Source: a virus
Strand: one strand, 5' to 3'
Virus record (IMG/VR): IMGVR_UViG_3300049215_000599
Coordinates: 1-48,080 of that record
DNA length: 48,080 nt
The translations under genes were made by a program, and so were the position numbers. The notes below the pieces were generated by a model, which searched no databases, was not told the origin of the DNA, and worked only from the letters and a program-made list of their open reading frames with translations. Shown in pieces: positions 30,323 through 38,264 of the stretch (position 1 is the first letter of the stretch; the number at the start of each line of letters is the position of its first letter).

Positions 30323-31114
30323 ATGGCCATGGTCCGCTCGGTCATCAACGATCTCTCGTCCAAGCTCTCGATCGACGAGATCCAACCGCAAGGAGATCAT
30401 ATTCTCATCGAGGTTCTTGAGAGGAACCGCTCCAAGGCCGGGATCATCATTCCCGGAAAGGAGAAGGCCGAGTGCCTCTATGGGAAAGTCCTCAAGGTCG
30501 GCAATGGGGAATGCAGCCCGGAGACGGGAGAGTACTACGGACCAGGAGTGAAGGCCGGAGATATCATCATGTCGGTGCAGTACATGGGAGAGAAGATCCA
30601 GGCCATCGGTAAGAATTACAGGCTTCTCCGGGAGCATGGGATCTGGGCGACCCTTAAAATAGAGAGGAAGTCGGAATTCGATTTCGAGATCCTCGAGATC
30701 CATCCCTATCGGGACCATATCCTCCTTAAGATGGCCAAGGAGGAGAAGACGCTAAAAGGGCATCTCTTCCTCCCATCAAACCCTCAAGCCATGTTCCGCA
30801 TGGCGGACGTGGTTTCCACGGGTCCCGGAGAGAGAAGGCTCGCGACAGGCGTCGTCATCCCGCCATCCGTCAAGGCGAAGGATCGCGTCATCGTCATGCG
30901 CTATACGGGGTGCATCATGCATATGAAGGGTATTGAATATCGCCTGTCGAGCGAGGAGGATATCATGGCGATATTCGAGGGCCTTGGGGACGTGGACTGC
31001 ATTGCCGGCCAGCATGCTCTTCCTCGGGCATCGGACAACTATGGAGTCATGTCGGATGCGGAAATGAACGAGTTGAATCGAAAGACGATCGTGGATTCTG
31101 GAGGTGAAGCGTGA
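30323..31114 (+). CDS. Tandem two-domain GroES-like co-chaperonin
   Basis: A 263-residue protein from ATG 30323. Residues 19-112 read like GroES: IQPQGDHILIEVLE, GIIIPGKEKAECLYGKVLKVG, GVKAGDIIMS... and YRLLREHGIWATL. Residues 122-219 repeat the plan: EIHPYRDHILLKM, GHLFLPSN, ADVVSTGPGE, VKAKDRVIVMRY... and YRLSSEEDIMAIF. GroES is normally one such domain of about 95 residues; a fused pair occurs in plastid Cpn20. Phage co-chaperonins (T4 gp31 type) cap host GroEL to fold the capsid. Placement directly before head genes supports that role. The mobile-loop regions (36-46 and 143-152) differ from each other. Confidence 0.8.
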   Translation: MAMVRSVINDLSSKLSIDEIQPQGDHILIEVLERNRSKAGIIIPGKEKAECLYGKVLKVGNGECSPETGEYYGPGVKAGDIIMSVQYMGEKIQAIGKNYRLLREHGIWATLKIERKSEFDFEILEIHPYRDHILLKMAKEEKTLKGHLFLPSNPQAMFRMADVVSTGPGERRLATGVVIPPSVKAKDRVIVMRYTGCIMHMKGIEYRLSSEEDIMAIFEGLGDVDCIAGQHALPRASDNYGVMSDAEMNELNRKTIVDSGGEA

Positions 31115-31455
31115 GCAAGTGGTGGTTCTGTTCCGTAGGAGGGATCGGAGACTGTCTCATGGAGACTGACACGGATCTCTCGAATCAGTTCAATGATGAG
31201 GATTGGATCGAGTTCCATAAGTTGACGGTCGTGGTCATCTCTCCCTCCGGTCAGATGGGATTCGTCAAGCACCTGGCTTCCAATCCGAACTTCTCCAATG
31301 GTGGAGGGATGCTGCGCCGGTCGGCAATCGCCCTCTTTGCGGAGGCGAGGCCTTCCGTTGTCAAGGAAATGGAGGAGCGGGTATGGGCTGAGAGGCCCGT
31401 GGGTGGGATCGCCCTCCCTACGGCAGATGATGTCGCGAGGTTCAAGAAGCTGTGA
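31111..31455 (+). CDS. Hypothetical protein
   Basis: A 114-residue protein from GTG 31111, overlapping the co-chaperonin stop (GTGA). It has a Cys-Gly-rich start (WWFCSVGGIGDCLMETDTD), a beta-rich middle (LTVVVISPSGQMGFV) and a charged C-terminal helix. Its stop overlaps the GTG of the minor head gene, so it belongs to the head-operon side of the junction as much as to the cassette. No family recognised. Confidence 0.6.
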   Translation: MSKWWFCSVGGIGDCLMETDTDLSNQFNDEDWIEFHKLTVVVISPSGQMGFVKHLASNPNFSNGGGMLRRSAIALFAEARPSVVKEMEERVWAERPVGGIALPTADDVARFKKL

Positions 31456-32327
31456 TTACCGCCCAGCAGGAAATAGACCGATTCCTCGATCGGAGATCGA
31501 CCGTCTTCTTCGATGCGATGATGAACCTGGGCATGGCCCACCTGAAGGGGGACAGCCTTCCCTTGGCCAGGAAGGATATGGCCGAGGTCATCCAGAGGAC
31601 TCTCATCCTGGCGGATCTGGCGGGAAGGAGAAGGCTGCTTCTCGAAGCGGATCGTGCGCGATCTCAGGAGATCGCTCGCTTCGCAGATATTCCGGAGACC
31701 TCTCCGATCGTCCCCGGTCTCATCTTCGAGGAGGCCGTGGCGGATATGTTCCGCAGGGAACCGAGGCTCGAGAAGAGCTCAGCCGAGATTGGAAGGATGT
31801 ACTCGAATGACCGAGTTTTCGCCATGGCCCACAGTGCCGATCTCCACCTTACCGAACGGGTCCAGAAAGCCATCGTGGAATACATGCAGAAGGGCGGCTT
31901 CTTCCCCGATATCGAATCCAGGATCGTGAAGATGGCCGAGGAGCACCTGACTCCCTTCGCCAGGAGCTATGCGGCGACGGTCTTCAGGACCAACGCCTCG
32001 ACAGCCTATACCAATGGCCGTCTGGCCCAGGCCATGGATCCCGATGTCTCTGAAATCATCGTTGGTTTCCATTATGTCGGGATCGATGACACGGAGACCC
32101 GGCGGAACCATAGAAGGGGATTTGGAACCATGGCTCCGACGACGGATCCGCTCTGGTCCCACTTCAGGCCTCCGAACGGCTTCCAATGCCGCTGTGGGCT
32201 TAATTACGTCAGTCGTTTCGAAGCCGAGAGACTTGGCCTTTGGAAGGATGGGAAGATGATTCCATTCTACTCAGCTCCCCCAGACTCTCTCCATCGAGAC
32301 GTCGGCTTCCAGGGAGGTGTGTTTTGA
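31452..32327 (+). CDS. Mu F-like minor head protein
   Basis: A 291-residue protein from GTG 31452. The C-terminal half carries the Mu F pattern: YAATVFRTNASTAYTNGRL, a DDTETRRNHRRGFGTMAPT segment, and WSHFRPPNGFQCRCGLNYVS with the paired cysteines typical of this family. The N-terminal half is helical and charged. It probably sits at the portal vertex and is injected or used in assembly. It is separated from its usual portal neighbour by the 13 kb insert. Confidence 0.85.
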   Translation: MITAQQEIDRFLDRRSTVFFDAMMNLGMAHLKGDSLPLARKDMAEVIQRTLILADLAGRRRLLLEADRARSQEIARFADIPETSPIVPGLIFEEAVADMFRREPRLEKSSAEIGRMYSNDRVFAMAHSADLHLTERVQKAIVEYMQKGGFFPDIESRIVKMAEEHLTPFARSYAATVFRTNASTAYTNGRLAQAMDPDVSEIIVGFHYVGIDDTETRRNHRRGFGTMAPTTDPLWSHFRPPNGFQCRCGLNYVSRFEAERLGLWKDGKMIPFYSAPPDSLHRDVGFQGGVF

Positions 32328-32497
32328 GCTCGACGAGTAAATATATCCCGATGACCATCCGCCTCAAGAACGAGATGTACATCGAATTCAGGGACCGGGT
32401 TGCAGCGAGAGGCGGAACTCGAGTGGGGATCTTGAGGCTTCTCATCAAGCAATTCCTGGATGAAGAGGCCCGGCAGAGCCGGATCAAAGTTCGATAA
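32324..32497 (+). CDS. Small ribbon-helix-helix-like DNA-binding protein
   Basis: A 57-residue protein probably from TTG 32324 (overlapping the previous TGA); ATG 32351 is the alternative start. YIPMTIRLKNEMYIEFRD followed by a turn and GILRLLIKQFLDEEARQ gives a strand-helix-helix of the CopG/Arc type. Such proteins bind DNA as dimers and often regulate their own operon. It lies inside the head operon, so it could be a late-gene repressor. Confidence 0.55.
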   Translation: MSSTSKYIPMTIRLKNEMYIEFRDRVAARGGTRVGILRLLIKQFLDEEARQSRIKVR

Positions 32498-32577
32498 GGT
32501 GGCTTCAAGAGATACCGATAGGCGTATCCCCTCCTTCCTCTCTTGTCTTGAGCTTCTCCTGTGTAATAATCGGGCGA

Positions 32578-34065
32578 GTGGGGAAAACAATCGCGCCGGG
32601 TACTACACTGACCTGCGGCACGGGACCGTGCCTCTCCAAAGAGGAACTTGAGGCGGCTTTCGCTTCAAGCGACTACTCGATCTTCTCTTTCACCCCCGAC
32701 GAGCAGGAATGCATCTCCAGGAAGATGCATGTCATGAAGGATGAAGATAAGCCACAGGCCCAGAAGGTCGCCATCGCGATCTCCACCTGCGCGCCCTCGA
32801 AACAGAAGAGCGCGAATGCCTCGTCTAATTACGAAGCGACACGCATCAACATCAAGGGTGCCGACTACTCTTCCTTCGATACGGGGGATGGGTATGTCAC
32901 CGTCAGGGATGTCATCCTGTGCGGGGAGATCAAGAAGGGGACGCGGGATGCTCCCAGGGATTATGGCCAGAAAGAGCTTCAGAGCCTGGTCGACTATTCG
33001 ACGCGCCTGTATGACAAGGGGAGCTTCTGCTCTTCAGCCCATAAAGGTCACAACAAGCAGCTTGAATTGCAGGACCCGGAGTTCCTCGGCTTTGTGCTGC
33101 CCAAGAAGGTTGACCGGGCGGTTATCGACGCCGAGTCCCAGTGGGCGGTCTATGGAGATGTGAAGCTCAAGGCTGCCGCCTTTGAGAGAGCCCTTAAGGG
33201 TGAGCTTCCATTCATTTCTCCCGAGATTTCCTGGGGCGATAACCATATCCGCTCCATCGCGTTCCTGGATTCAAAGTGCCCTCACTTCAAAGCCCCTCTT
33301 TTCACGGTCCAGTCTCCCCTCAAGGATGTGACGGCGAAGTTCGAAGCCGTCTTTGAGCGATTCGAGACGGATGTCAAAGAGGAAGAGAGGGAAGAGAAGG
33401 AGCTTCACCTCTGCGACAGTTGTGGCACGAAGATCAAAAAAGAAGAGGGTTTTATGGCTGAGAAAGATCAGGCGGGCAAGCCCAAGGCAGCTCCGGTCGA
33501 ACAGGCTCCTGGAGCCAAGCCGGTGAACGAGATCGCTCCAGTGGTCTCCAGGATGGAGGCGAGCGATGACCCCAAGATGGCGGCCAAGTTCGCCGCCTTC
33601 GAGGATGCCAATGCAGAGCTCAAGAAGCGTCTCGACGAGCGGGATGCTCTTGACCGTGCCAAGGCCCTTGAAGCCTGGGGTCTTGAAGAGATGAAGGGCT
33701 ATCAGATCGGGCAGGCCGCCAAGAAGTCGATCGCCAAGTTCTCAGCCCATGGCGAATCGCAGCTCAAAGAGCATATTGAGATGCTGAAGGAAGTGACCCC
33801 GAAGGATTCGCCGCGCACGTTTGCGGCGGCCGAAGCGGCCAGTTCCGTGGCGATCAATGATCCCGCCCTGGCCAAGTTCGCTCAGGGAGGTCCTGAGAAG
33901 GCGGAGATGGCGGCTCGCTTCGCATCTGAATACCGGACCCTCAAGGCTCATCCTGCTGGGCGCGGCATGCAGATCAAGGAAGACGAGTACATCAAGTTCC
34001 AGATGGAGGCGCTGGAGAACTCCGAGGGAACCCACTGGGGCGTCAATCTCGGGTTCAAGAGCTAA
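32578..34065 (+). CDS. Prohead protease / scaffold fusion (Mu I-like)
   Basis: A 495-residue protein if it starts at GTG 32578; TTG 32548 is also in frame. The first ~50 residues include DEQECISRKMHVMKDE and VAIAISTC, a segment common near the N-terminus of Mu-type head maturation proteins. Residues ~130-260 hold the protease-like region (CSSAHKGHNK, LQDPEFLGFVLP, WGDNHIRSIAFLD). After LCDSCGTKIKKEEG comes an Ala/Lys/Glu-rich helical tail, the scaffold. An internal ATG at 33454 behind GAGGG could make the scaffold alone, as Mu Z arises from gene I. Confidence 0.75.
   Translation: MGKTIAPGTTLTCGTGPCLSKEELEAAFASSDYSIFSFTPDEQECISRKMHVMKDEDKPQAQKVAIAISTCAPSKQKSANASSNYEATRINIKGADYSSFDTGDGYVTVRDVILCGEIKKGTRDAPRDYGQKELQSLVDYSTRLYDKGSFCSSAHKGHNKQLELQDPEFLGFVLPKKVDRAVIDAESQWAVYGDVKLKAAAFERALKGELPFISPEISWGDNHIRSIAFLDSKCPHFKAPLFTVQSPLKDVTAKFEAVFERFETDVKEEEREEKELHLCDSCGTKIKKEEGFMAEKDQAGKPKAAPVEQAPGAKPVNEIAPVVSRMEASDDPKMAAKFAAFEDANAELKKRLDERDALDRAKALEAWGLEEMKGYQIGQAAKKSIAKFSAHGESQLKEHIEMLKEVTPKDSPRTFAAAEAASSVAINDPALAKFAQGGPEKAEMAARFASEYRTLKAHPAGRGMQIKEDEYIKFQMEALENSEGTHWGVNLGFKS
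33454..34065 (+). CDS. Nested scaffold protein (in-frame internal start)
   Basis: A 203-residue product from ATG 33454, in the same frame as the protease-scaffold gene, with GAGGG four bases upstream. It would comprise only the helical, Ala/Lys/Glu-rich assembly scaffold. Mu gene I contains the same arrangement (scaffold Z), so the nested start is plausible, but it is an inference. Confidence 0.55.
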   Translation: MAEKDQAGKPKAAPVEQAPGAKPVNEIAPVVSRMEASDDPKMAAKFAAFEDANAELKKRLDERDALDRAKALEAWGLEEMKGYQIGQAAKKSIAKFSAHGESQLKEHIEMLKEVTPKDSPRTFAAAEAASSVAINDPALAKFAQGGPEKAEMAARFASEYRTLKAHPAGRGMQIKEDEYIKFQMEALENSEGTHWGVNLGFKS

Positions 34066-34082
34066 ATAGGAGGTAATCGATC

Positions 34083-34565
34083 ATGTCTGCCCTCTCTCAG
34101 GCCACCCAGCGCCGCACGAAGCCCATCATGAGCTGGGTTCAGAACTACGTCGTTCTCAACAGCGGCGTCCTCTATGTCGGGTCGTTCGCTGGTATGCTGA
34201 ACGGCACTTCGACCGCCCAGCGAGGCTATGCGAAGGCCTATGCGGACCAGAACTCGATCAAGTACCTGGGACTCGTGATCGGGTCTCCGTTCAGCCTCTC
34301 CACCACCCTGACCGTGACCGGGAATACCAGCGGCACTCCGGTTCCTCAGGTTACCGTAGAGGCGGGTCCGTTCATCATGCAGTCCTATACGGTGACGGGC
34401 TCGTCGGCTTTCACGGATGTGGGCCGTCAGGTCTATCTCCGAAACGACAACGATATGAACGTCACGCAGATCCTGTCCCCCAGGATCGGGCGCATCGAGT
34501 ACTGGTACACGAGCACCACCTGTGACGTGCTCGTCTACGGCAACCTGGCGAGCGAAGTCATCTAG
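34083..34565 (+). CDS. Putative capsid decoration/cement protein
   Basis: A 160-residue protein from ATG 34083 behind AGGAGG. It is rich in Thr, Val and Gly with alternating strands (LSTTLTVTGNTSGTPVPQV, VTVEAGPFIMQSYTV), typical of beta-barrel decoration proteins. It is encoded between the scaffold and the major capsid protein, the usual place for a head decoration or cement protein in Mu-like and lambda-like phages. No specific family recognised. Confidence 0.65.
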   Translation: MSALSQATQRRTKPIMSWVQNYVVLNSGVLYVGSFAGMLNGTSTAQRGYAKAYADQNSIKYLGLVIGSPFSLSTTLTVTGNTSGTPVPQVTVEAGPFIMQSYTVTGSSAFTDVGRQVYLRNDNDMNVTQILSPRIGRIEYWYTSTTCDVLVYGNLASEVI

Positions 34566-34580
34566 TTTAGGAGATAAGCA

Positions 34581-35573
34581 ATGCCCGCTCCTGTCAATAT
34601 CGGCGCCCTGGTCACGGCCGGCCTCCGCGCTGATTTCTCCCAGGCGTTCAACCCGAGATATCAGGGCGTGATGGCCCGTATCGGATCGGTGGTCGGAGAG
34701 GTCACCTCCGACAAGCTGACCGAGATCTACGGCGCCCTCAAGAGCCCGATCTATCCCATCCGCTGGGATAACGGGACGGACATTGCCTCGAAGGATGTCC
34801 TCTCGATCCAGATCTCCGTCACCAACCTGGATTGGGGTCGACGGGTCTATCTGCCCAGGAACTGGGAAGATGACCAGACGAAGACCGCATGGCAGGTGGC
34901 CCGCGGACTGGGGCAGAACTGGGCGACGCTTCCCGAGCGTCTCTTCTACCAGTTCATCCAGTCGTCTTCGGATCCCGACCTCCTCCCGGTCATCACGACC
35001 TCCTATGACGGCACGGCGCTCTACTCGGCTGCAGCCCGTGAAGGCGCGTCGAGCGGCAACATCGTGACCCAGACGGGATCGACCACCGTCCAGCAGGTCA
35101 TCACGGACTTCTTCTCGATGGATGCCCGGTACAACGATCTCCAGAACTCGGAAAGCCAGCCCTTCTGGGATCCTGCGGATCTGGGCCACTACACCATCTT
35201 CTATGGCACCGCCATCAACCTGGTCATGATGCAGGCGGCCAAGCAGATGACGGTCCAGGGCAAGATCACGGGAACATCTACGACCGATGTCTCGACGTCG
35301 GCGGGCGTTTCGAACACGATCCTGGCGTCCGGCAAGCAGGTTTCCTGGCAGATGAGCCAGAGGATCACGAATACGGCCATCTATACGTTCCTGACGGGAA
35401 TCCCCAACGAGTATCGTGCGGTTGCACGTCAGCTCCGCAAAGGGATGAACGAGGCGATCGGGAACTGGGAGACCTCGGACTCGACCCGCACGACCGGTCA
35501 GCCCTATGTCCAGTACGACAACCGCGAGACGATCTTCAGCTTCCTCTTCCAGTCGACGGTGAAGATCGTCTAG
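34581..35573 (+). CDS. Major capsid protein (Mu gpT-like)
   Basis: A 330-residue protein from ATG 34581. Size, position after protease/scaffold and decoration genes, and motifs such as FNPRYQGVMARIGSVVGEV, WGRRVYLPRNWEDDQTK and the C-terminal YVQYDNRETIFSFLFQ fit Mu gpT-type HK97-fold capsids. It forms the icosahedral shell. Long open frames on the opposite strand here are codon-bias artefacts. Confidence 0.85.
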   Translation: MPAPVNIGALVTAGLRADFSQAFNPRYQGVMARIGSVVGEVTSDKLTEIYGALKSPIYPIRWDNGTDIASKDVLSIQISVTNLDWGRRVYLPRNWEDDQTKTAWQVARGLGQNWATLPERLFYQFIQSSSDPDLLPVITTSYDGTALYSAAAREGASSGNIVTQTGSTTVQQVITDFFSMDARYNDLQNSESQPFWDPADLGHYTIFYGTAINLVMMQAAKQMTVQGKITGTSTTDVSTSAGVSNTILASGKQVSWQMSQRITNTAIYTFLTGIPNEYRAVARQLRKGMNEAIGNWETSDSTRTTGQPYVQYDNRETIFSFLFQSTVKIV

Positions 35574-35586
35574 TTCTGGGTAACGG

Positions 35587-35593
35587 TTTTTTT
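35587..35593 (+). other. T7 tract after capsid gene
   Basis: Seven T follow the major capsid stop, but no stable stem precedes them, and AAAGGAG of the next gene begins a few bases later. I do not read this as a terminator. It may act as a weak pause site. Confidence 0.25.
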
Positions 35594-35610
35594 GGGAAAG
35601 GAGATGCGCG

Positions 35611-36321
35611 ATGGCTCGTCCGAAGAAGCAGCCCACATTCCAGGAACTTAATCCTGACGCCACGAGTTTCGAGGAAGTCACCTCGACGTCCCTCTACTGG
35701 TTCGGGATGCTTCCGGCAAAGCAGCCGTTTCGCATCAAGAAGCCCTGTCGGGACAAGGACCCAAAGACCGGCGACTATTACACCTACATGGAAACAACTT
35801 CCCAGGAGCTCTGGGAAGGCGATGTCAACCAGTGGATCGGCAAGTGCCCCTGGAAGCAGAGCCTGTCCGTCAATGGGCTCGGCTTTGACGCTTTCACCGA
35901 GACCCTGATGCGTCCCGTTGGAACGCAGGGCGAGATCCTGAACAAGCTCTCCTGGCCCGGAGCCATCCAGGAGATGGAAGACGACAAGGCAAAGCGTGCC
36001 ATCGAGAACTGCTACAAGAACGTGATGCGGATCCAGAACGGTCTCGGGAAAGAGATCAATCTGGACCAGCCCAGGTCCTATACGATGTCCGAGAACGGCA
36101 TCGAGAAGGTGACGAAAGAGGCGTTCAGCCCCAGGACGGATACCTATTTCGCCCACTATGTCTATCTCATCAAGCTTGAGGCCAAGCCCGATGACTATGA
36201 TCGTTCGACCTACTATCGCCTGGCTTTGAGCTGGGACGAGTTCTTCAAGAGTCCTCCCGCTTCGATCGCGGAGATGTACCCGAGGACCCAGGCGCCCACG
36301 ATGGAGGTCGCCAAGAAATAG
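35611..36321 (+). CDS. Hypothetical head/neck protein
   Basis: A 236-residue protein from ATG 35611 behind AAAGGAG. It is hydrophilic with a basic start (ARPKKQPTFQELNPD), a tyrosine-rich middle (YYTYMETTSQELWEG) and a KLEAKPDDYDRSTYYRL segment before the end. It sits between the capsid gene and a likely structural protein, the place of head-completion or minor head genes. No family recognised. Confidence 0.6.
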   Translation: MARPKKQPTFQELNPDATSFEEVTSTSLYWFGMLPAKQPFRIKKPCRDKDPKTGDYYTYMETTSQELWEGDVNQWIGKCPWKQSLSVNGLGFDAFTETLMRPVGTQGEILNKLSWPGAIQEMEDDKAKRAIENCYKNVMRIQNGLGKEINLDQPRSYTMSENGIEKVTKEAFSPRTDTYFAHYVYLIKLEAKPDDYDRSTYYRLALSWDEFFKSPPASIAEMYPRTQAPTMEVAKK

Positions 36322-36342
36322 ACTCAAGGGAAGGAGTTATTT

Positions 36343-37671
36343 ACGGCTACCCCTACCAGAGCGGCCATCTATAGCCAGATTCAGGCTACGGTGGATATTC
36401 TCGAGGAGATGCGCAAGTTCGGGCGCGTCAACTCGAAGAACATCATCTCTCTCATCAACTCCATCCAGACCATCTCGGCGGGAGACTGGGTGGTCGATGC
36501 GGAGAACGCCCTCCAGACGTTCCGATCGAATGCCGCCGCCAATGTAAGTCCGTCTTTGGCCGCTTCGATGCTTCGTCCGCTTCTCCAGACGCTGTGCAAG
36601 AGCGTCATCGGGAGAGGGGATACGTCCTCCGATCAGTCGATGAACTTCGAGATCTACAACTACTTCATCAACAATGCCCAGAGGGTCCAGTCCCGGGGAA
36701 TCACCTACGGCCTTCCGGTGGCTGCTGCGGCCAATTATGGCAACGGGCAGATTGTCCGTCTCATCCGGGATCCCTACAACTTCAATGCAGAGAACGTCTT
36801 CCTGGACTCGAAGAGGCTTCTGTGTGTTGCGGACTATCAGACCGGAACCCAGAGAGGACAGGAAGTCTTCCAGCTCGTGGGGCAGACTCCCGCTCGAGAC
36901 AACCTCGAGAGGAGCGGTTCCGGAGCGAGCGCGATCGTCATTGGACGCACGACCGATGATTCGCTCCTCTTCAATGCGAGTTTCGACCAGTTCTCTGGAA
37001 CCGCCTCGGCTCCTACGGATGTCACCAACTGGACGCTGACTACGCTTGCGGGAGTGTCGGTCACCGTTTCCAGCACTTACTGCGCGTTCGACGGGACGAA
37101 CTACTTCCGTCAGGCTCCGAACGGAGCCACCCCCTATGCCATCAAGCTCAATTCGTCCGTCCGGATGACCCAGGCTCTCTCCGTGAGAGGAACGAAACTC
37201 CGTACCGACCGCCCTTACCTCCTGGCCATCATCTGGAATAGCGCGGTCAACAGCGCCCAGGGAACCCTTGTGGCCAGGATGGGGCTGACGAACCGTTCGT
37301 TCAGCGTAACGGGAGCCAGCGGATGGAACGTCACCCTCATCCCCGTCACGGCCGGAGGTTTCGCCCAGCAGTCATGCTGGCCCAGGAACATGGAAACCGA
37401 CCAGATGTCGATCTCGATCGACTGGACTCAGACAGCGGGCGGCCTTCTCATCGATGACGTCCTCTTCTGTGAAGGGACGCCCGCGGATGGATGCTTCTAT
37501 TGGTCCATCCCCGCTTCGGCCAGTGCCTGGAAGCCCTCGAAGTACTTCGATCAGTATACCTTCGCGGACTTTGCCGCCAGCGATTCGAAGATCCAGAAAT
37601 GGATCTGGTGGGCTTTCGGGGCCTATTGGCCTTCCAGCCTGGGATCCTCGATCACCCTGTCTGATCCTTAA
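36343..37671 (+). CDS. Structural protein with beta-rich domain; non-canonical ACG start
   Basis: A 442-residue protein if translation begins at ACG 36343, seven bases after GGAG (AAGGAG); the conventional GTG at 36391 would lose 16 residues. The start context reads as ATG GCT ACC with the T changed to C. The N-terminus is helical (TRAAIYSQIQATVDILEEM). A Gly/Thr/Ser-rich domain with FNASFDQFSGTASAPTDVTN follows, resembling a carbohydrate-binding beta sandwich. The function is likely virion surface or neck, unproven. Confidence 0.6.
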   Translation, partial: TATPTRAAIYSQIQATVDILEEMRKFGRVNSKNIISLINSIQTISAGDWVVDAENALQTFRSNAAANVSPSLAASMLRPLLQTLCKSVIGRGDTSSDQSMNFEIYNYFINNAQRVQSRGITYGLPVAAAANYGNGQIVRLIRDPYNFNAENVFLDSKRLLCVADYQTGTQRGQEVFQLVGQTPARDNLERSGSGASAIVIGRTTDDSLLFNASFDQFSGTASAPTDVTNWTLTTLAGVSVTVSSTYCAFDGTNYFRQAPNGATPYAIKLNSSVRMTQALSVRGTKLRTDRPYLLAIIWNSAVNSAQGTLVARMGLTNRSFSVTGASGWNVTLIPVTAGGFAQQSCWPRNMETDQMSISIDWTQTAGGLLIDDVLFCEGTPADGCFYWSIPASASAWKPSKYFDQYTFADFAASDSKIQKWIWWAFGAYWPSSLGSSITLSDP

Positions 37672-37689
37672 AGAGGAGAGTTGAACGTC

Positions 37690-38028
37690 ATGGCTACCCT
37701 TGCAGGCTCGGCTACGATCGCTTCGGGGGCGACGACATCCAATGCCATTGATCTGGGCACGGTCAATGCATGGAACGGCTTCCTCGGGTTCGTGATGCCG
37801 GCAGCCTTTACGGGAGCAACGATCTCATTCCAGGTCAGCCTGGATGACGTCACCTACCAGGCCTTGAATGACAGCTCCAATAACGCCATCTCCATCACGG
37901 TCACGGCCTCGAAGACTTATGGGTTCAAGGCGGATGTGAGAGCGGCCCTTTCTCCCTGGAGATACATCAAGATCGTCAGCGCCTCTGCCGAGGGCGGGTC
38001 GAGAACGATCCCGCTTCTCATCAAGTGA
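37690..38028 (+). CDS. Small beta protein, paralogue of C-terminal domain of the 862-residue repeat protein
   Basis: A 112-residue protein from ATG 37690 (TTG 37681 is in frame but too near GAGGAG). Almost the whole chain aligns with the last ~110 residues of the protein encoded at 38264: shared blocks SNA-I/V-DLGTVNAW, FTG, FQVS, DSSN, SITVT, YGF, WRY and EG-x2-RTIPL. Roughly 60 of about 104 aligned residues are identical by eye. The domain is probably a self-contained beta sandwich used to attach or bind, possibly decoration. Confidence 0.7.
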   Translation: MATLAGSATIASGATTSNAIDLGTVNAWNGFLGFVMPAAFTGATISFQVSLDDVTYQALNDSSNNAISITVTASKTYGFKADVRAALSPWRYIKIVSASAEGGSRTIPLLIK

Positions 38029-38264
38029 TCGTCTTTGAAAGACCTCCTGGGAGAGATACCGCTTTCGAAAGCAATCTCAAGGGAAAGCCGTGGGCTGTCA
38101 TGGTTGTCGAATCGATCAAGCACTTTGGCAAGGTTCTGACCTGCCCTACCCTTAAGAAGGTCGAAAGGACCTACCGTATCATGGCACGGGATCAGGCCGA
38201 AGCCATTGAGATCGCCCAGAAACGCTGGGCTGGATGCACCATTTCCATTCGAGAGATGAAGTAA
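38025..38264 (+). CDS. Hypothetical small protein
   Basis: A 79-residue protein from GTG 38025, overlapping the previous stop (GTGA). It has a basic N-terminal half (IKHFGKVLTCPTLKKVERTY) and a helix DQAEAIEIAQKRW before a short strand ending ISIREMK. Its TAA overlaps the ATG of the large repeat protein. Function unknown. Confidence 0.55.
   Translation: MIVFERPPGRDTAFESNLKGKPWAVMVVESIKHFGKVLTCPTLKKVERTYRIMARDQAEAIEIAQKRWAGCTISIREMK

Noticed and set aside
34062-35681. Long open frame on the minus strand opposite the major capsid gene (about 539 codons)
   Set aside because: It has no ribosome site, its translation is Arg/Gly/His-rich low-quality protein, and it mirrors the codon bias of the capsid gene. 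Similar antisense frames lie opposite portal and tail genes.
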